Shown: positions 43,217-52,879, numbered from the stretch's first letter. The stretch is DNA of 64,000 nucleotides from Fuerstiella marisgermanici (GCF_001983935.1 NZ_CP017641.1:2542001-2606000), one strand, 5' to 3'. The notes: generated by a model from the letters alone, not told the origin. A program made the numbers and translations.

Positions 43217-44800
43217 AATGGAACTAAGCTTGTATTGAGCTAGAGGAGCCCTCTGTGGCATAAGTCGTTTTGTCAGGAACGATTACGCCAACGGAGGGCT
43301 CGGAAATGTTTACGGATGAGACGAGGTATCGGGTATGGGAACAGATTCGTCAACATGACTTGAGGGCGATGACTCGGCTGCTGCCGCAGTCGGTGTTGGT
43401 TCAGGCGGGTGAGAAGGCGGGGTTGCAAATTGTTCATTCGGCACTCGCACTTCCCAATCTTGTCTGGCTCGGAGTGCTTTCCGCTGTTCATTCCTCGCAG
43501 TCGTTTGGCAGCGTGCTGTCGCTGACCGTGCGTTTGCTGGATATGTCGGCGAATGGACTGCCGGAACCGATCGCCCAAGTTCGAAAGAACCGGACGCGGC
43601 GGCAGGCCACGCGGTCCAAACATGATCCACGAGGCAAAGAGGTGACCGAAGTCACCGAAGAAGCCTTTGCTCAGGCTCGCAAACGCATGCCCGCCACCCT
43701 GTGGAATGTGCTGATCGAACTGCTCACCGAACGCTTCGAAGCGGAACACCAGCCGTTAAATCAGTGGAAGCAGTTTCGCCTGCTGGCGCTGGATGGTTCC
43801 ACCATTCGGCTGCCACAGTACAAGTCGCTGGCAAAACATTTTGGAACAGCGGGCAACGGGAAGTCTCGCACCGTGCAGGCGCGAATGGTCATGCTGCAGC
43901 TTCCGTTTGTGCGTCTTCCGTGGCGTTACGAATTGTGTCGCATCGATGAGGGCGAACGCACGATTGCTGCGCGGCTGCTTAACACAGTGCGGCGAAACGA
44001 TCTGGTACTGATGGATCAGGGGTTCTGGAGTTACGGACTGTTTCATCAGATTCAGGCGGCAGGAGCGTCCTTTGCGATTCGACAGCATCCCAGCGCCAGC
44101 ATGAAGACGCTGCGGAAGCTGGGGCCGAAAGAACGCATCGTTCGCTGGAAGACGCCGACCGGGCCGCGTTGGCGTCAGGAAAACCTTTCGGAATCGATCG
44201 ACCTGCGCGTCATCAATTATCAGATCAAAGGCTTTGCTCCGAGCGCCGTGGTCACCAACGTGCTGGATTCGAAACGCATCAGTCGGGACGACTGGATTCG
44301 AATGGCGACCGAATCCGAACCCGGTCGACCTCTGGATCGCAGCGTTCGTCTGCGAGTCGGTCTGTACCACCGTCGCTGGGAAATCGAAACGACGTTTCAC
44401 GAAATGAAAGTCCACCAGGGACTGGAGCGATCACTGCGCAGCCGCACCGCCGAATCGATTCGTTTCGAAGTGGCCGGACACGTCGTGTTGTACCTGTTGG
44501 TGCGGTGGCTGATGGTGGAAGCCGCTCAGCGTGCGGCTCCGGACGGAGACCCCTTGGGATTAAGTTTCAAACACGCACTACAGGAATTAAAAACTGCATG
44601 GCCACTGCTGCTCACCTCAACCCCGACGGCGATCGGGCATCGAATCCTGCCGAAGCTGCTCAAAGCGATCGCTTCACATGAAGTGCAATGGCGACCCGGC
44701 AGATCGTTCCCACGAAACACCAGCTCAGCCGCCAAAAAACGTAAAAAACAAGCGCCCCCAAACACCCGCAAAACAAAACAAATACAAGCTTAGTTCCATT
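43217..44800 (+). mobile_element. Complete IS4-family insertion sequence, 1,584 bp
   Basis: The 20-bp ends AATGGAACTAAGCTTGTATT (43217-43236) and its complement (44781-44800) are perfect inverted repeats. An 11-bp target duplication, GGGCGGTGCCC, flanks the element at 43206-43216 and 44801-44811. Length, ends, duplication size and the single transposase gene fit the IS4 family. Because ends and gene are intact, the insertion looks recent. Confidence 0.93.
43306..44793 (+). CDS. IS4-family DDE transposase
   Basis: ATG 43306 has a GGAGG ribosome site 8 bp upstream and is preferred to the TTG at 43270. The 495-residue protein has the catalytic acidic residues D163 (LALDGSTIRLP), D237 (LVLMDQGFW) and E361 in the YREK motif YHRRWEIETTFHEMK. 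The C-terminus is basic. No frameshift is seen, so it is probably active. Confidence 0.95.
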   Translation: MFTDETRYRVWEQIRQHDLRAMTRLLPQSVLVQAGEKAGLQIVHSALALPNLVWLGVLSAVHSSQSFGSVLSLTVRLLDMSANGLPEPIAQVRKNRTRRQATRSKHDPRGKEVTEVTEEAFAQARKRMPATLWNVLIELLTERFEAEHQPLNQWKQFRLLALDGSTIRLPQYKSLAKHFGTAGNGKSRTVQARMVMLQLPFVRLPWRYELCRIDEGERTIAARLLNTVRRNDLVLMDQGFWSYGLFHQIQAAGASFAIRQHPSASMKTLRKLGPKERIVRWKTPTGPRWRQENLSESIDLRVINYQIKGFAPSAVVTNVLDSKRISRDDWIRMATESEPGRPLDRSVRLRVGLYHRRWEIETTFHEMKVHQGLERSLRSRTAESIRFEVAGHVVLYLLVRWLMVEAAQRAAPDGDPLGLSFKHALQELKTAWPLLLTSTPTAIGHRILPKLLKAIASHEVQWRPGRSFPRNTSSAAKKRKKQAPPNTRKTKQIQA

Positions 44801-44818
44801 GGGCGGTGCCCATCCTAC

Positions 44819-45078
44819 TTGCTTGGGCGTGAGCCCAAGGCTAACGAGCCCGCAAAAACCGCTATCGCCCCGTTCGGGGCTTGGGGACTCTTGGATGCCT
44901 AAACCGATGGCTCACGCCATCGGCTACGTGCTTAGGCCCCATTCGGGGCCAATCGCATACAATCGCTTTGTCACTGAACCTTCTGATCTCACCACATTTT
45001 GACCGGTACAGGAGGCCGGTCGCACCGCTACAAAATCAACATTAATTAAATCGACATCCCGTGCCCATCCTACTTGCT
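44819..45078. repeat. Cluster of palindromic repeats
   Basis: A run of hairpins includes CTTGGGC-GTGA-GCCCAAG (44821-44838), GCCCC-GTTC-GGGGC, CGATGG-CTCACG-CCATCG and GGCCCC-ATTC-GGGGCC. The last two belong to a motif also found at 50640-50700, 51630-51700 and 53150-53340 (CCATCGGCTACGTGCTT then GGCCCC). At 45061-45078, GTGCCCATCCTACTTGCT repeats the sequence beside the IS4 element. No gene is supported. Confidence 0.65.
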
Positions 45079-45111
45079 CAGTGATTGGCATCAGCCAACG
45101 TTGCCACTGTG

Positions 45112-46563
45112 TTAGCTTTCTCCCAGCACTCGGCGAGTTTGTTTTACGTCGATGAGCAACACTGGCAGCACCATGACGATTTGCAGGACGCCTGAGACCA
45201 TCAGGATTTGAGCGATCGACAGGCGGACCACAAGCAGGCTGGACAGATAGCTGCCGATTGTCGTCGACACATTCATCAGTGACATGTACGCGGTGAACTG
45301 AGTCGCCGCGACGCGTGGCCAGGAGATGCTCATAAACAGTGTGAACAATGATACCGAGAGAACGCCCAGCAGCAGTTCCTGACTCAGCATGAGTCCGATC
45401 ACCAGCGGCCGAACAGCGAGCGCTGACGGGACCAGTCCGAAGCCGATCCACAGGCTGCCGAGCAACAGTGAGACGGCGAAGATGATACGTTTGGGGCCGA
45501 GTCTGTCTGCGAGGAAACCACCGGCGGCCGCTCCGGAAAGCCCCAACAGCAACGCCCATCCGCCGATGATGCTGGAGTAATCTTCCTGACTCCAGCCGCC
45601 TTGTTTGATCAGGTAGTCCACGAACACGGCCGTCAACACGCCGATGCCAATCTTCGTTCCCAGCGCGACGAATGCTCCCAACAGCGTGGATCGCAGACTA
45701 AAAGCCTTCAGCAGATTCATGAACACAGATTCGCGCGCGGCACCGACGTCCGATTCAGCGTCGAGTGCGGGGGCGGGTGTGCCGAGTGTCGGCGTGTCGG
45801 CAATCGGTGGCGTGATGGGAAGCTCACCAAAATCGACGCTGCCAGCCGACGGATCCGCAAGCCGTTGCTTCGGTGCATCAATGTTGTCCGCTGAGTCGCT
45901 TGCTGCCGGGCGTTCGCGAAAACAGATCGGTAGCAGCATGATGGCAAACAGCATGGCAGCCTGAGTCAACAGGCCGGCCCGAATGCCGTAGCGAGCCACC
46001 ACGATCCCCAGCCCCATGCCGCCGATGGCGGAGCCCAGATAGCTGCTGCCGTACATCAGACCGTTCGCGACGCCTCGTTCGTCTTCCCGCAGCAGGTCGA
46101 CGGCCAATGCGTCGACGGCGACGTCCTGCACAGACACAAAAATGTTGGCCAGCAACACCAACGCAGCCAGCGGGCCGGGGACGAGTCGATAAAGCGTTTG
46201 CAGAGATCCGCCAGTGTCCGGGACATCCGTCCAGACCAGCGATGGCAGGTCGTCGAAGAATAACAGGCTGCCCAGAACGAGGATGGCCATGCTTTGAGCG
46301 AACACGATCCACGGGCGACGGCGGCCGAATCGTCGAATGGTGAACCGGTCCATCATCGGTCCCCAGACAAATTTAAACGACCACGGCAGCGACGCCACGG
46401 CCAAAATGGGGCCGATTTGTTCCGCCGTGATCCCGTGCTCCGGCTTGGCCAGCCAGGCGGCAAATGTCACGGTGACGAACCCCCAGGGAATTCCCTGAGC
46501 TACGTACAGGCCGCACAGTGTCGACATTCGCAATAATCTGTTTTCGGAAAGATACAAGGGCAC
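45112..46563 (-). CDS. MFS transporter, AmpG-like
   Basis: This 483-residue membrane protein has about 12 helices and the AmpG/PAT-type opening (LYVAQGIPWGFVTVTFAAWL; G-P-I-L-A-V-A-S-L-P-W-S-FKFVWGPMMDRF; R-R-P-W-I). A long polar loop of about 80 residues separates helices 6 and 7. AmpG imports cell-wall muropeptides, but this branch also includes carriers of unknown substrate. The VQDVAVDALAVDLL motif is typical of the branch. An alternative start lies at 46527. It is divergent from the next gene. Confidence 0.85.
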   Translation of the reverse strand: MPLYLSENRLLRMSTLCGLYVAQGIPWGFVTVTFAAWLAKPEHGITAEQIGPILAVASLPWSFKFVWGPMMDRFTIRRFGRRRPWIVFAQSMAILVLGSLLFFDDLPSLVWTDVPDTGGSLQTLYRLVPGPLAALVLLANIFVSVQDVAVDALAVDLLREDERGVANGLMYGSSYLGSAIGGMGLGIVVARYGIRAGLLTQAAMLFAIMLLPICFRERPAASDSADNIDAPKQRLADPSAGSVDFGELPITPPIADTPTLGTPAPALDAESDVGAARESVFMNLLKAFSLRSTLLGAFVALGTKIGIGVLTAVFVDYLIKQGGWSQEDYSSIIGGWALLLGLSGAAAGGFLADRLGPKRIIFAVSLLLGSLWIGFGLVPSALAVRPLVIGLMLSQELLLGVLSVSLFTLFMSISWPRVAATQFTAYMSLMNVSTTIGSYLSSLLVVRLSIAQILMVSGVLQIVMVLPVLLIDVKQTRRVLGES

Positions 46564-46706
46564 CTGCCTTCTCGATTTGTGAAAACGTCGACCAGTACAG
46601 AAGCCCCCGTTTGCGTCGTGAGGGTTGAACGCCTAATGTTCGCACGCAGGCGAATTTCATTCAGGGACGGTTGCGCGCCGAGTACTTTACAGAACTTTCG
46701 AGACAC

Positions 46707-49700
46707 ATGGCCATTACAAACTTCGAAGAAGACCTTGGGTTCTATTCACAGCGTTCCGGCAGCGAACGGAACAGCCAGCGAAAGGCGATTGTTGACTACA
46801 TCGCACTGAAACTGATCGCCCACGGGCAGCCCGCTCCGGCAGGTTTCCGGTCTGCCAATTCGCTGGGTGCCGAACGGATTCTCAACACGTACCAGCAGCG
46901 AATCCGGCAGCTCGATTCCATCCGCTGCCCGGTCGATCAGCGAATCGAATCGTTTTTAGCAGACCACTTCAAGGGGCTGCCCGGTGCTGACGAACTGCGT
47001 TTGCCGGATGCGTCTTTGGTACTGGATCGCCACGGGATCGCTCGCGAACTTTCTTTGCCGCTCGACGGCGACCACTATAGCAACTCGTTGGTTTCGTCGT
47101 ATCGAGTCCACAACGGGGTGCTGCACAATCCGCGGCACGACCGCCGCACAACCAAGGGCACTTTCCATGTGGCCGAAGGTGGCCTGCCAATTCCGGACGA
47201 CAAGATTGCGGTGCCTCAGCAGGTCTTCGTCAATCTGTTCCGCGCGGCCATGAAGCCGCCTAAGGAATCGATGGAACTTCCCTTCACCGCCGATCAGGAA
47301 CAAAAAGCATATTCGTTTGTATCGCTGTTACTGCGGCCGCTATTGTGTCCTGAAGTGCCAGGCTACTGCGAAGAGCAGTCCATCGAAGTTCGCTTTGTCG
47401 CGCCAGGGTCACTGGTAAGTAACCTCGACTTCGTCGAATCCATCTTCGGCAACGGTGGCAATCCCTTCCTGCCGGAAAACGACGCCGCGCTGGACGTGCT
47501 TCACTGGAGTGGTCACACGGGCTGCGTGATTCTGGCACCGCACCTCACGGATTACACCAAAAAGGAACTGGGCCTGCCCAGCTACGACGACGCCACAGAA
47601 CGTCAGCGTCGTGACGGCGCCTGCTGGCAGTCAGAGGACGAACCGTACAACAACGGCACACCGTTTAAGATTACGTGCCGCACCGAAGAAGGCGTGATCG
47701 TCACACTGATTGCTGACAACTACTTCGGCTATTGCAAAAAGGAAGTGAAGACGCAGCTAAGTTACGCGGCCAACCTTTCAGGCAATTTCGAAGAAGAACA
47801 CGCCGGCGGTGCGTTAGCCTACGCCAGCTACAATTTGGGCGACGACTTCATCGCCGACAGCCGTCGCTACAACAACCGCACCTTCGCAGATGTTGCTCGC
47901 GACTACGCCGACCGCATCGACGTGCGGCCGGAAGGTTACGGCATCGACAAGCAGTTTCCGGAATTGGTGTATGTGCCGGAAGACTGCACGGCCAATGTTC
48001 ATGATCAGAATGTTTCGTGGTATCAGGGTGAGCACAAGCAGACAATCCCGCTGACTCCGGGCAACGTCTACATGACGCCGTCCGGCTTCAAAGTGAAGCT
48101 GGAAAAGCATCCGGCCGCTCCATCGTGGCGATTGATCGGAACTGCATCAGAAGGCGTCTGCTGTCACAAACCCTGCACCGTTAGCGGTGGTGGCAAAAGT
48201 GAAATCAGCAAATCGATCGCCGACTATCTGCTGCACGGCCCGATTTTCGTCGCCGACGTGGAGAAGGACCTCGACCTTGTTCAGGAAATCTTCGACCGCG
48301 ACTATTCGGATCGCTGGAGTCCCGACAGCAAGCACCTGCCGGACTACACCGTCAAGAAGACCCGCAAGGCTCTGGACCCAAGTCGTTCTTTGGGCAGCCT
48401 GATCAAACTGCTGACACCGTCGAGCGACTACACGGACGAGTACAATGCCTGGCTGGAATCAATTCCAGGCTACGTGTACGCCATCGTGTTCATCATCAAG
48501 CGAATGCATCGAGGCGACGAGACCGGCGATTGGCGCAAGGACTTTACCGTCGACATCGTGAACGGGCACCCTGGCCACGAACTGAAATACGGCGATCGAA
48601 CACTGGTCGGCACGTACTTGCGAGTCGGGCTGCTTAGCGAAAACACGTGGCGAACCTACAAGCTGCGGCAGGACTTCGCGCCGGCTCAGAAAGTACAAAC
48701 CGAAGACGACATTAGTGCTTCGGTTGTCGTGCCGACCAATCAACTGGACTATCTGGCGGACCACGCGGGCGACGCCACCAGCGTGAAGTTCGCAGAAAAC
48801 TGTGAGTACCGATTGTTTCAGCGGCCTGACGATGCCATTCATCGCGGACTGGACAAACAAACAGAAGCGGATCTGGCCCGCGACGACAACTTCATCGTGA
48901 ACTTCGAACCGTTGTCGCGCGAACAGATCCGCGACATTTGTGATCGAGCGGTCGACCTCAGCCAGTTTACAGACCCTATGCAGAAGCTGCTGCTTGAGGC
49001 TCGCGACGACGACGGCGGGTATGTGGTGTGTTCTGCGACTCCGCGCATTATCAACGGAAAGCCCAGCAAGAACCCTCGGTACCTGCAGATGCGTCTGGAC
49101 CTGCTGGAACCACTCAACCGCCACGTGGCCGAAATGGGCGTGCGGCTGTTTCGAGCTGTTCCGTCAAACAAGCCGGTTCGGCAGCCCGTGAATTCGGTGC
49201 TGGTCGGACGTCGCAACAACCCGGCCGACTACGAAAATGGCATTCGGCCTCTGGCAGTTTACAACCCGATCCACTATCAGGAACTGCCCGAACTGTTTAT
49301 GGACTTCATCAGTTCATTGACCGGCAAAAGCCCGTCCACAACCGGTGCGGGTAGCGAAGGAGCTTTGACGAAAGGTCCGTTCAACGCATTGCTGCCGATC
49401 ACCGACCTGAACGCGGCTTTGGTCAGTTACCTGCTGACAGACCTCGCCGGATTCTCCACATCGGCCGGGCATATCGGCGCGAATGTGCGAGTCGACCATG
49501 ACATCAGTTTGTTGATTCCGGAAATCTGGTGTCGCCTTTCGCCTGAAGAGCGTTCTCCCAAATTTCTGCTGGAAGAAGATCTTCTGGAGAAGATGGAAGA
49601 CTTCGAATGGGAAGGCAAGCTCGTCATGGCCAGCCGATTGGGTTATCGAGTCACGTCGCGGTTTATTCGCCGGTTTGCGGGGCGCGTGTTTGACAATCCT

Positions 49701-50183
49701 CGCAAGGTCTTTGACGACGCCATCATGCGTCCGGAAACTCAGGACCCAGCCTCCTTTGCCGACGGCATTCTGTACATCACGGAAGCTCATCAGCGAGTCG
49801 CCCGTAACTATCTGAATGACGGTTCGATTGATCTGGCCTGCCCACCGTTGCGAGCGTTGTTGCACATCATGGCGGAAGGCAACTACAAGGGCAAAGATGT
49901 TCACGATCCGGAAATCCGCAAACTGTTCACTCTGCAATCGATGCTGGATTCCGACTGGTATGAAGAACGCCTGAAGGCTCGCCGCCAACGCGATCAAAAG
50001 CTATGGCAACGGCACGTGCAGTACCTTCAGAACTTCCAAAGTGCTCCGGAATCGTCGCGCGATCTGGAACGGCTGAACATCGCAAAGCGTCTGGAAACCG
50101 CAAACGCTCAGCTAAAGCGAGTGTCATCGTCCGACTACCTGCACGAACTCCACGGCACCTTGGGCGCCGATCGACTGAGGTAG
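46707..50183 (+). CDS. 1,158-aa protein, possible PPi-type PEP carboxykinase
   Basis: ATG 46707 is preferred to TTG 46671. The 1,158-residue protein has no membrane segment and reads as a soluble enzyme. Near residue 494 it has TVSGGGKSEISKS, which resembles the P-loop of PEP carboxykinases (S-G-x-G-K-[ST]). Length of about 1,100-1,200 residues fits the pyrophosphate-dependent PEP carboxykinase family known from Propionibacterium and Entamoeba. That enzyme interconverts PEP plus CO2 and oxaloacetate, with phosphate/PPi as co-reactants. The assignment rests on length and one motif, so it is tentative. The gene is monocistronic. Confidence 0.7.
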   Translation: MAITNFEEDLGFYSQRSGSERNSQRKAIVDYIALKLIAHGQPAPAGFRSANSLGAERILNTYQQRIRQLDSIRCPVDQRIESFLADHFKGLPGADELRLPDASLVLDRHGIARELSLPLDGDHYSNSLVSSYRVHNGVLHNPRHDRRTTKGTFHVAEGGLPIPDDKIAVPQQVFVNLFRAAMKPPKESMELPFTADQEQKAYSFVSLLLRPLLCPEVPGYCEEQSIEVRFVAPGSLVSNLDFVESIFGNGGNPFLPENDAALDVLHWSGHTGCVILAPHLTDYTKKELGLPSYDDATERQRRDGACWQSEDEPYNNGTPFKITCRTEEGVIVTLIADNYFGYCKKEVKTQLSYAANLSGNFEEEHAGGALAYASYNLGDDFIADSRRYNNRTFADVARDYADRIDVRPEGYGIDKQFPELVYVPEDCTANVHDQNVSWYQGEHKQTIPLTPGNVYMTPSGFKVKLEKHPAAPSWRLIGTASEGVCCHKPCTVSGGGKSEISKSIADYLLHGPIFVADVEKDLDLVQEIFDRDYSDRWSPDSKHLPDYTVKKTRKALDPSRSLGSLIKLLTPSSDYTDEYNAWLESIPGYVYAIVFIIKRMHRGDETGDWRKDFTVDIVNGHPGHELKYGDRTLVGTYLRVGLLSENTWRTYKLRQDFAPAQKVQTEDDISASVVVPTNQLDYLADHAGDATSVKFAENCEYRLFQRPDDAIHRGLDKQTEADLARDDNFIVNFEPLSREQIRDICDRAVDLSQFTDPMQKLLLEARDDDGGYVVCSATPRIINGKPSKNPRYLQMRLDLLEPLNRHVAEMGVRLFRAVPSNKPVRQPVNSVLVGRRNNPADYENGIRPLAVYNPIHYQELPELFMDFISSLTGKSPSTTGAGSEGALTKGPFNALLPITDLNAALVSYLLTDLAGFSTSAGHIGANVRVDHDISLLIPEIWCRLSPEERSPKFLLEEDLLEKMEDFEWEGKLVMASRLGYRVTSRFIRRFAGRVFDNPRKVFDDAIMRPETQDPASFADGILYITEAHQRVARNYLNDGSIDLACPPLRALLHIMAEGNYKGKDVHDPEIRKLFTLQSMLDSDWYEERLKARRQRDQKLWQRHVQYLQNFQSAPESSRDLERLNIAKRLETANAQLKRVSSSDYLHELHGTLGADRLR

Positions 50184-50323
50184 CATTGCACGTCGAAGTT
50201 CCTGAAACCGGCGCAGTGGCCAGAAGGCCTGATGCACGGGCCGGAGCATTGGAAGCGTGGATTGGTAGCACCCGCGATCGTTTGTTGCACTGCAAGAAGC
50301 GATCGCTGTTTTTCCGCCCGAGC

Positions 50324-50642
50324 GGATGTGGATTTAATCTGTGGCTCGATTCTCCGAGTCGAGCAGAACGTTTTGCTTAACAACCCAAAACCTTTTACAC
50401 GCGCTCAACCACTACAGCGTTTCACGCTGACTTGTGGCCGCGGAAATCAGCTATTGCCCTACGCGGGCCGGTTCCCACGAGCCAGAACCGTCCACAACAA
50501 AACGTAAGTTGGTCTATGACCAAGCGAGTGCGGCGCGCTGTGCGTCCTCGACTCGGAGAGTCGAGCCACATTGCTGCGCACCAGTTACGCATCTGGCCGA
50601 GGCAAGACCAGGTGCCCGTCGCGGCTAATTAAATCCACATCC
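50324..50642. repeat. Nested inverted repeat element, about 319 bp
   Basis: Outer arms GGATGTGGATTTAAT (50324-50338) and ATTAAATCCACATCC (50628-50642) are perfect complements. Inner arms 50341-50363 and 50547-50569 match at 22 of 23 positions. The interior carries a copy of the unit seen at 35576 and 35830. No coding sequence is supported anywhere in the 50184-50689 spacer. It looks like a foldback element with another repeat inside it. Confidence 0.7.
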
Positions 50643-50689
50643 CAACGCCGACGGCTTCGTGCTTCGGCCCTGCTGGGCCAATCGCAAAT

Positions 50690-51421
50690 TCACAGTTCAA
50701 AGTCGCGTTTTTCCACCTGTGTATCAGGACCAGTCTGAACGGCAGGCGCGGCCGGGCGTGCCGGCCCTGCACCACCAACGTCCTGGTACAGCCAGGCGGC
50801 AACGGCGATCACGAATACGGGATACCACCATCCCATATGAGTGTGAGTGATGATCCGAAAGAACGAGAGACTGTCGATGTACATATAGGAGCACAATACA
50901 ACGCCAGAGAACAGGACAATCGAAACTGCAACCAACCGCTTGCAGATCGGCGTTCTCGACCAGGCTATCAAAACAATCGCCAGGATTGCCGCAGCAATAT
51001 TTGTGCCCGAGAAAATACGGAGATCGGCGATTAGTGCCGCAAGTGTCCTGTCGTAGTAGTCTCGAATTTCCTGTTTGGCTTCAGCCGTCTTCTTCGCGAC
51101 CGCTCGGAATTTTTGCGGAGGCGGGTTGGCGAGAGATTGCCCGGCCAAATCGGCGATGTAGGCAGCCGGATTCTCACGGTACGCCTCGATCTCAGTTCGA
51201 ACGAGCTGCAGGTCCTTTCTCGACATAAGCTTCGACAGCAGAGGAACGTCCAATGCATCCTCAACGGTGTCGATCACGGGCCCGGCATGTTCGACTGTCT
51301 TCTCGACCACAAACTCACGTGCGAGCGATTGTAGGTGTTGCTTGGCAAAAAACGTGTACGCAAAGAACGCTGCGAACAGTACTGCGGTCAGGATGTTTAA
51401 CGCCAGTGCCCGGTTCCGCAT
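50690..51421 (-). CDS. Membrane protein of unknown function
   Basis: ATG 51421 (MRNRALALNILTAVLFAAFF) gives a 243-residue protein with an N-terminal membrane helix (about 8-27), an extracytoplasmic helical part of about 100 residues, and three further helices (TNIAAAILAIVLIAW; LVAVSIVLFSGVVLCSYMYI; YPVFVIAVAAWLY). The C-terminal tail is Pro/Ala-rich. I recognise no family. A fragment like its 3' end (CCACCTGTGT-x-TCAGG-x-CCAGT) recurs at 51720-51741, suggesting local duplication. Confidence 0.7.
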   Translation of the reverse strand: MRNRALALNILTAVLFAAFFAYTFFAKQHLQSLAREFVVEKTVEHAGPVIDTVEDALDVPLLSKLMSRKDLQLVRTEIEAYRENPAAYIADLAGQSLANPPPQKFRAVAKKTAEAKQEIRDYYDRTLAALIADLRIFSGTNIAAAILAIVLIAWSRTPICKRLVAVSIVLFSGVVLCSYMYIDSLSFFRIITHTHMGWWYPVFVIAVAAWLYQDVGGAGPARPAAPAVQTGPDTQVEKRDFEL

Positions 51422-51499
51422 CGCTTGTTGGCCCCTTCTGCAAAAAAACGCCACCGGGCTGTTCCCGGCGATATAACATTCAACCATCCCCGCGACCAA

Positions 51500-51744
51500 C
51501 TCCGGTGCAACGCAAACGTTATGGCACTACTGTCGCCCTTCGCGCTGTCGCGTCGAATCAAAGCTTAGCCTGCGGCGTCACGTCAGAAGATGATTTCAAG
51601 GTGCCAGAGATCAGGTCGGAGATCCATGCATTAGCCCCCGGTCCACATGCCACACCGTGGCGTACGTGCTTCGGCCCCGCCGGACCAATTTCAGTTTGGC
51701 AATTCGAAATCTCATTTTGCCACCTGTGTGTCAGGGCCAGTGGT
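51500..51744. repeat. Spacer with repeat and duplicated gene end
   Basis: The spacer carries a copy of the GTACGTGCTTCGGCCCCGCC palindrome-associated motif near 51660. From about 51720 to 51741 a stretch is nearly identical to 50717-50738, the last codons of the neighbouring membrane protein gene, with stop codons after a few residues. No intact gene is visible. Confidence 0.5.
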
Positions 51745-52128
51745 TCAGACTTCGAGATGCCCTTTGAGTATTCGGAATGTTTTCTTCACGCCATCGGGGC
51801 CGACCTTCGAAGCATGTCCCGGTCCTTCTGCGTCGATGAAGCCGACGTAGGATCCCGCCCCAAAATACGTTTCCTGCAAATCTTCCGGGTCTCCAACCAA
51901 TACGGCGAAGCCTCCTTCGTTGACCTGCTGAAGATACGTCACCAACCCGTGCTCCGGGTGCGCGGCGGCGTTGTGGAGTCCTTTGGCTTCGTGCGGCGGA
52001 AGTGTCTGCTCCGCAGAATCCAGCAGTCGGCTCGTCAGAATCGATTCGTCGATCGTCGCCGCAACGATTTTCGAATGCTGCTCGGGAGTGTCGTCGCAGC
52101 AAACGATGCTGATCTTAATTTCGCTCAT
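51745..52128 (-). CDS. Small cytoplasmic protein, unknown function
   Basis: ATG 52128 (MSEIKISIVCCDDTPEQHSK) gives a 127-residue soluble protein; the upstream start at 52167 is less likely. It has an alpha/beta character with a Gly-rich stretch (GLVTYLQQVNEGGFAVLVGD) and ends with a basic VKKTFRILKG strand. I recognise no family. It is flanked by repeats and lies apart from its neighbours, so context gives no clue. Confidence 0.65.
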   Translation of the reverse strand: MSEIKISIVCCDDTPEQHSKIVAATIDESILTSRLLDSAEQTLPPHEAKGLHNAAAHPEHGLVTYLQQVNEGGFAVLVGDPEDLQETYFGAGSYVGFIDAEGPGHASKVGPDGVKKTFRILKGHLEV

Positions 52129-52167
52129 AAAGTTAATTCTTTCGCATGATGTGCTGGGGTAAAACAC

Positions 52168-52468
52168 TAATCCTATTCATTTCCTGCGGGGCAGACTCCT
52201 GCCCGCCTTCGCATACGATACGTCGCCGTGATATTGGACTCAGGCTGGCTGGCCAATGTGACGAATTCTCGTCGCTCGCTCACGCGGTCGGTCTCCTTAC
52301 AGCTCATTGAGCTCTCCCCATAATCGGAAAACTTAATTCAACCAAAAGCGCCTACCATCCGCCCGAACGCCTGCCACATACGTCTCCGGTCTATACAAGG
52401 AGCCTGCCCTACCGGGACTGTGTCTGGATGGTTCTGATAATCCCCCGCAGATTCATGCCGTCATCGGA
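52168..52468. other. Spacer without recognisable features
   Basis: About 300 bp with no convincing reading frame, no strong hairpin and no repeat that I can match elsewhere in the window. Confidence 0.4.
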
Positions 52469-52879
52469 TTAGTCGCCCTTGTCCGGATTGCCTACATCTT
52501 TCCCGGTGCAGCCAGAGTCAGAAAGGCTTCGCGACAACCAATGGGACAACGGAAATAATGGTGTGAAATAATGAAACCAAATAAAAAACCAGACCCACTG
52601 TAGCTTTGTGCCGCTGCGGCGCAGTGTCGGCTGAACAGACTTCTTGACCTCTAATCCCGCGTTGAGCGCACAAAAGCCAGGTATGATCGCGAATTTCAGG
52701 AAAGCGCAATACCAACCCGTGATCCCAAATGTTTCAATGAAAGGCGGATCTCCGTTTGACGTGCTTCCATTCCATATTACGTAACTCCCAAGTGCGCTTA
52801 GGAGAAAGCTACCTATCGCACCCCAAACCAGCGCCTGCCCGATTCTTCGACACTTAATATACTGGACTGTTTTTCTCAT
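52469..52879 (-). CDS. Small membrane protein, unknown function
   Basis: ATG 52879 (MRKTVQYIKCRRIGQALVWG) gives a 136-residue protein with three hydrophobic segments (LVWGAIGSFLLSALGSYVIW; GWYCAFLKFAIIPGFCAL; VWFFIWFHYFTPLFPLSHWL). The longer frame from 52933 adds residues of no clear character. GC content is lower here than in neighbouring genes, which may indicate foreign origin. No family is recognised. Confidence 0.55.
   Translation of the reverse strand: MRKTVQYIKCRRIGQALVWGAIGSFLLSALGSYVIWNGSTSNGDPPFIETFGITGWYCAFLKFAIIPGFCALNAGLEVKKSVQPTLRRSGTKLQWVWFFIWFHYFTPLFPLSHWLSRSLSDSGCTGKDVGNPDKGD

Noticed and set aside
46707-50183. Classical Walker A in the 1,158-aa protein
   Set aside because: The glycine-rich motif lacks the first glycine of G-x-x-x-x-G-K-[ST]; it fits the PEPCK-type form better.
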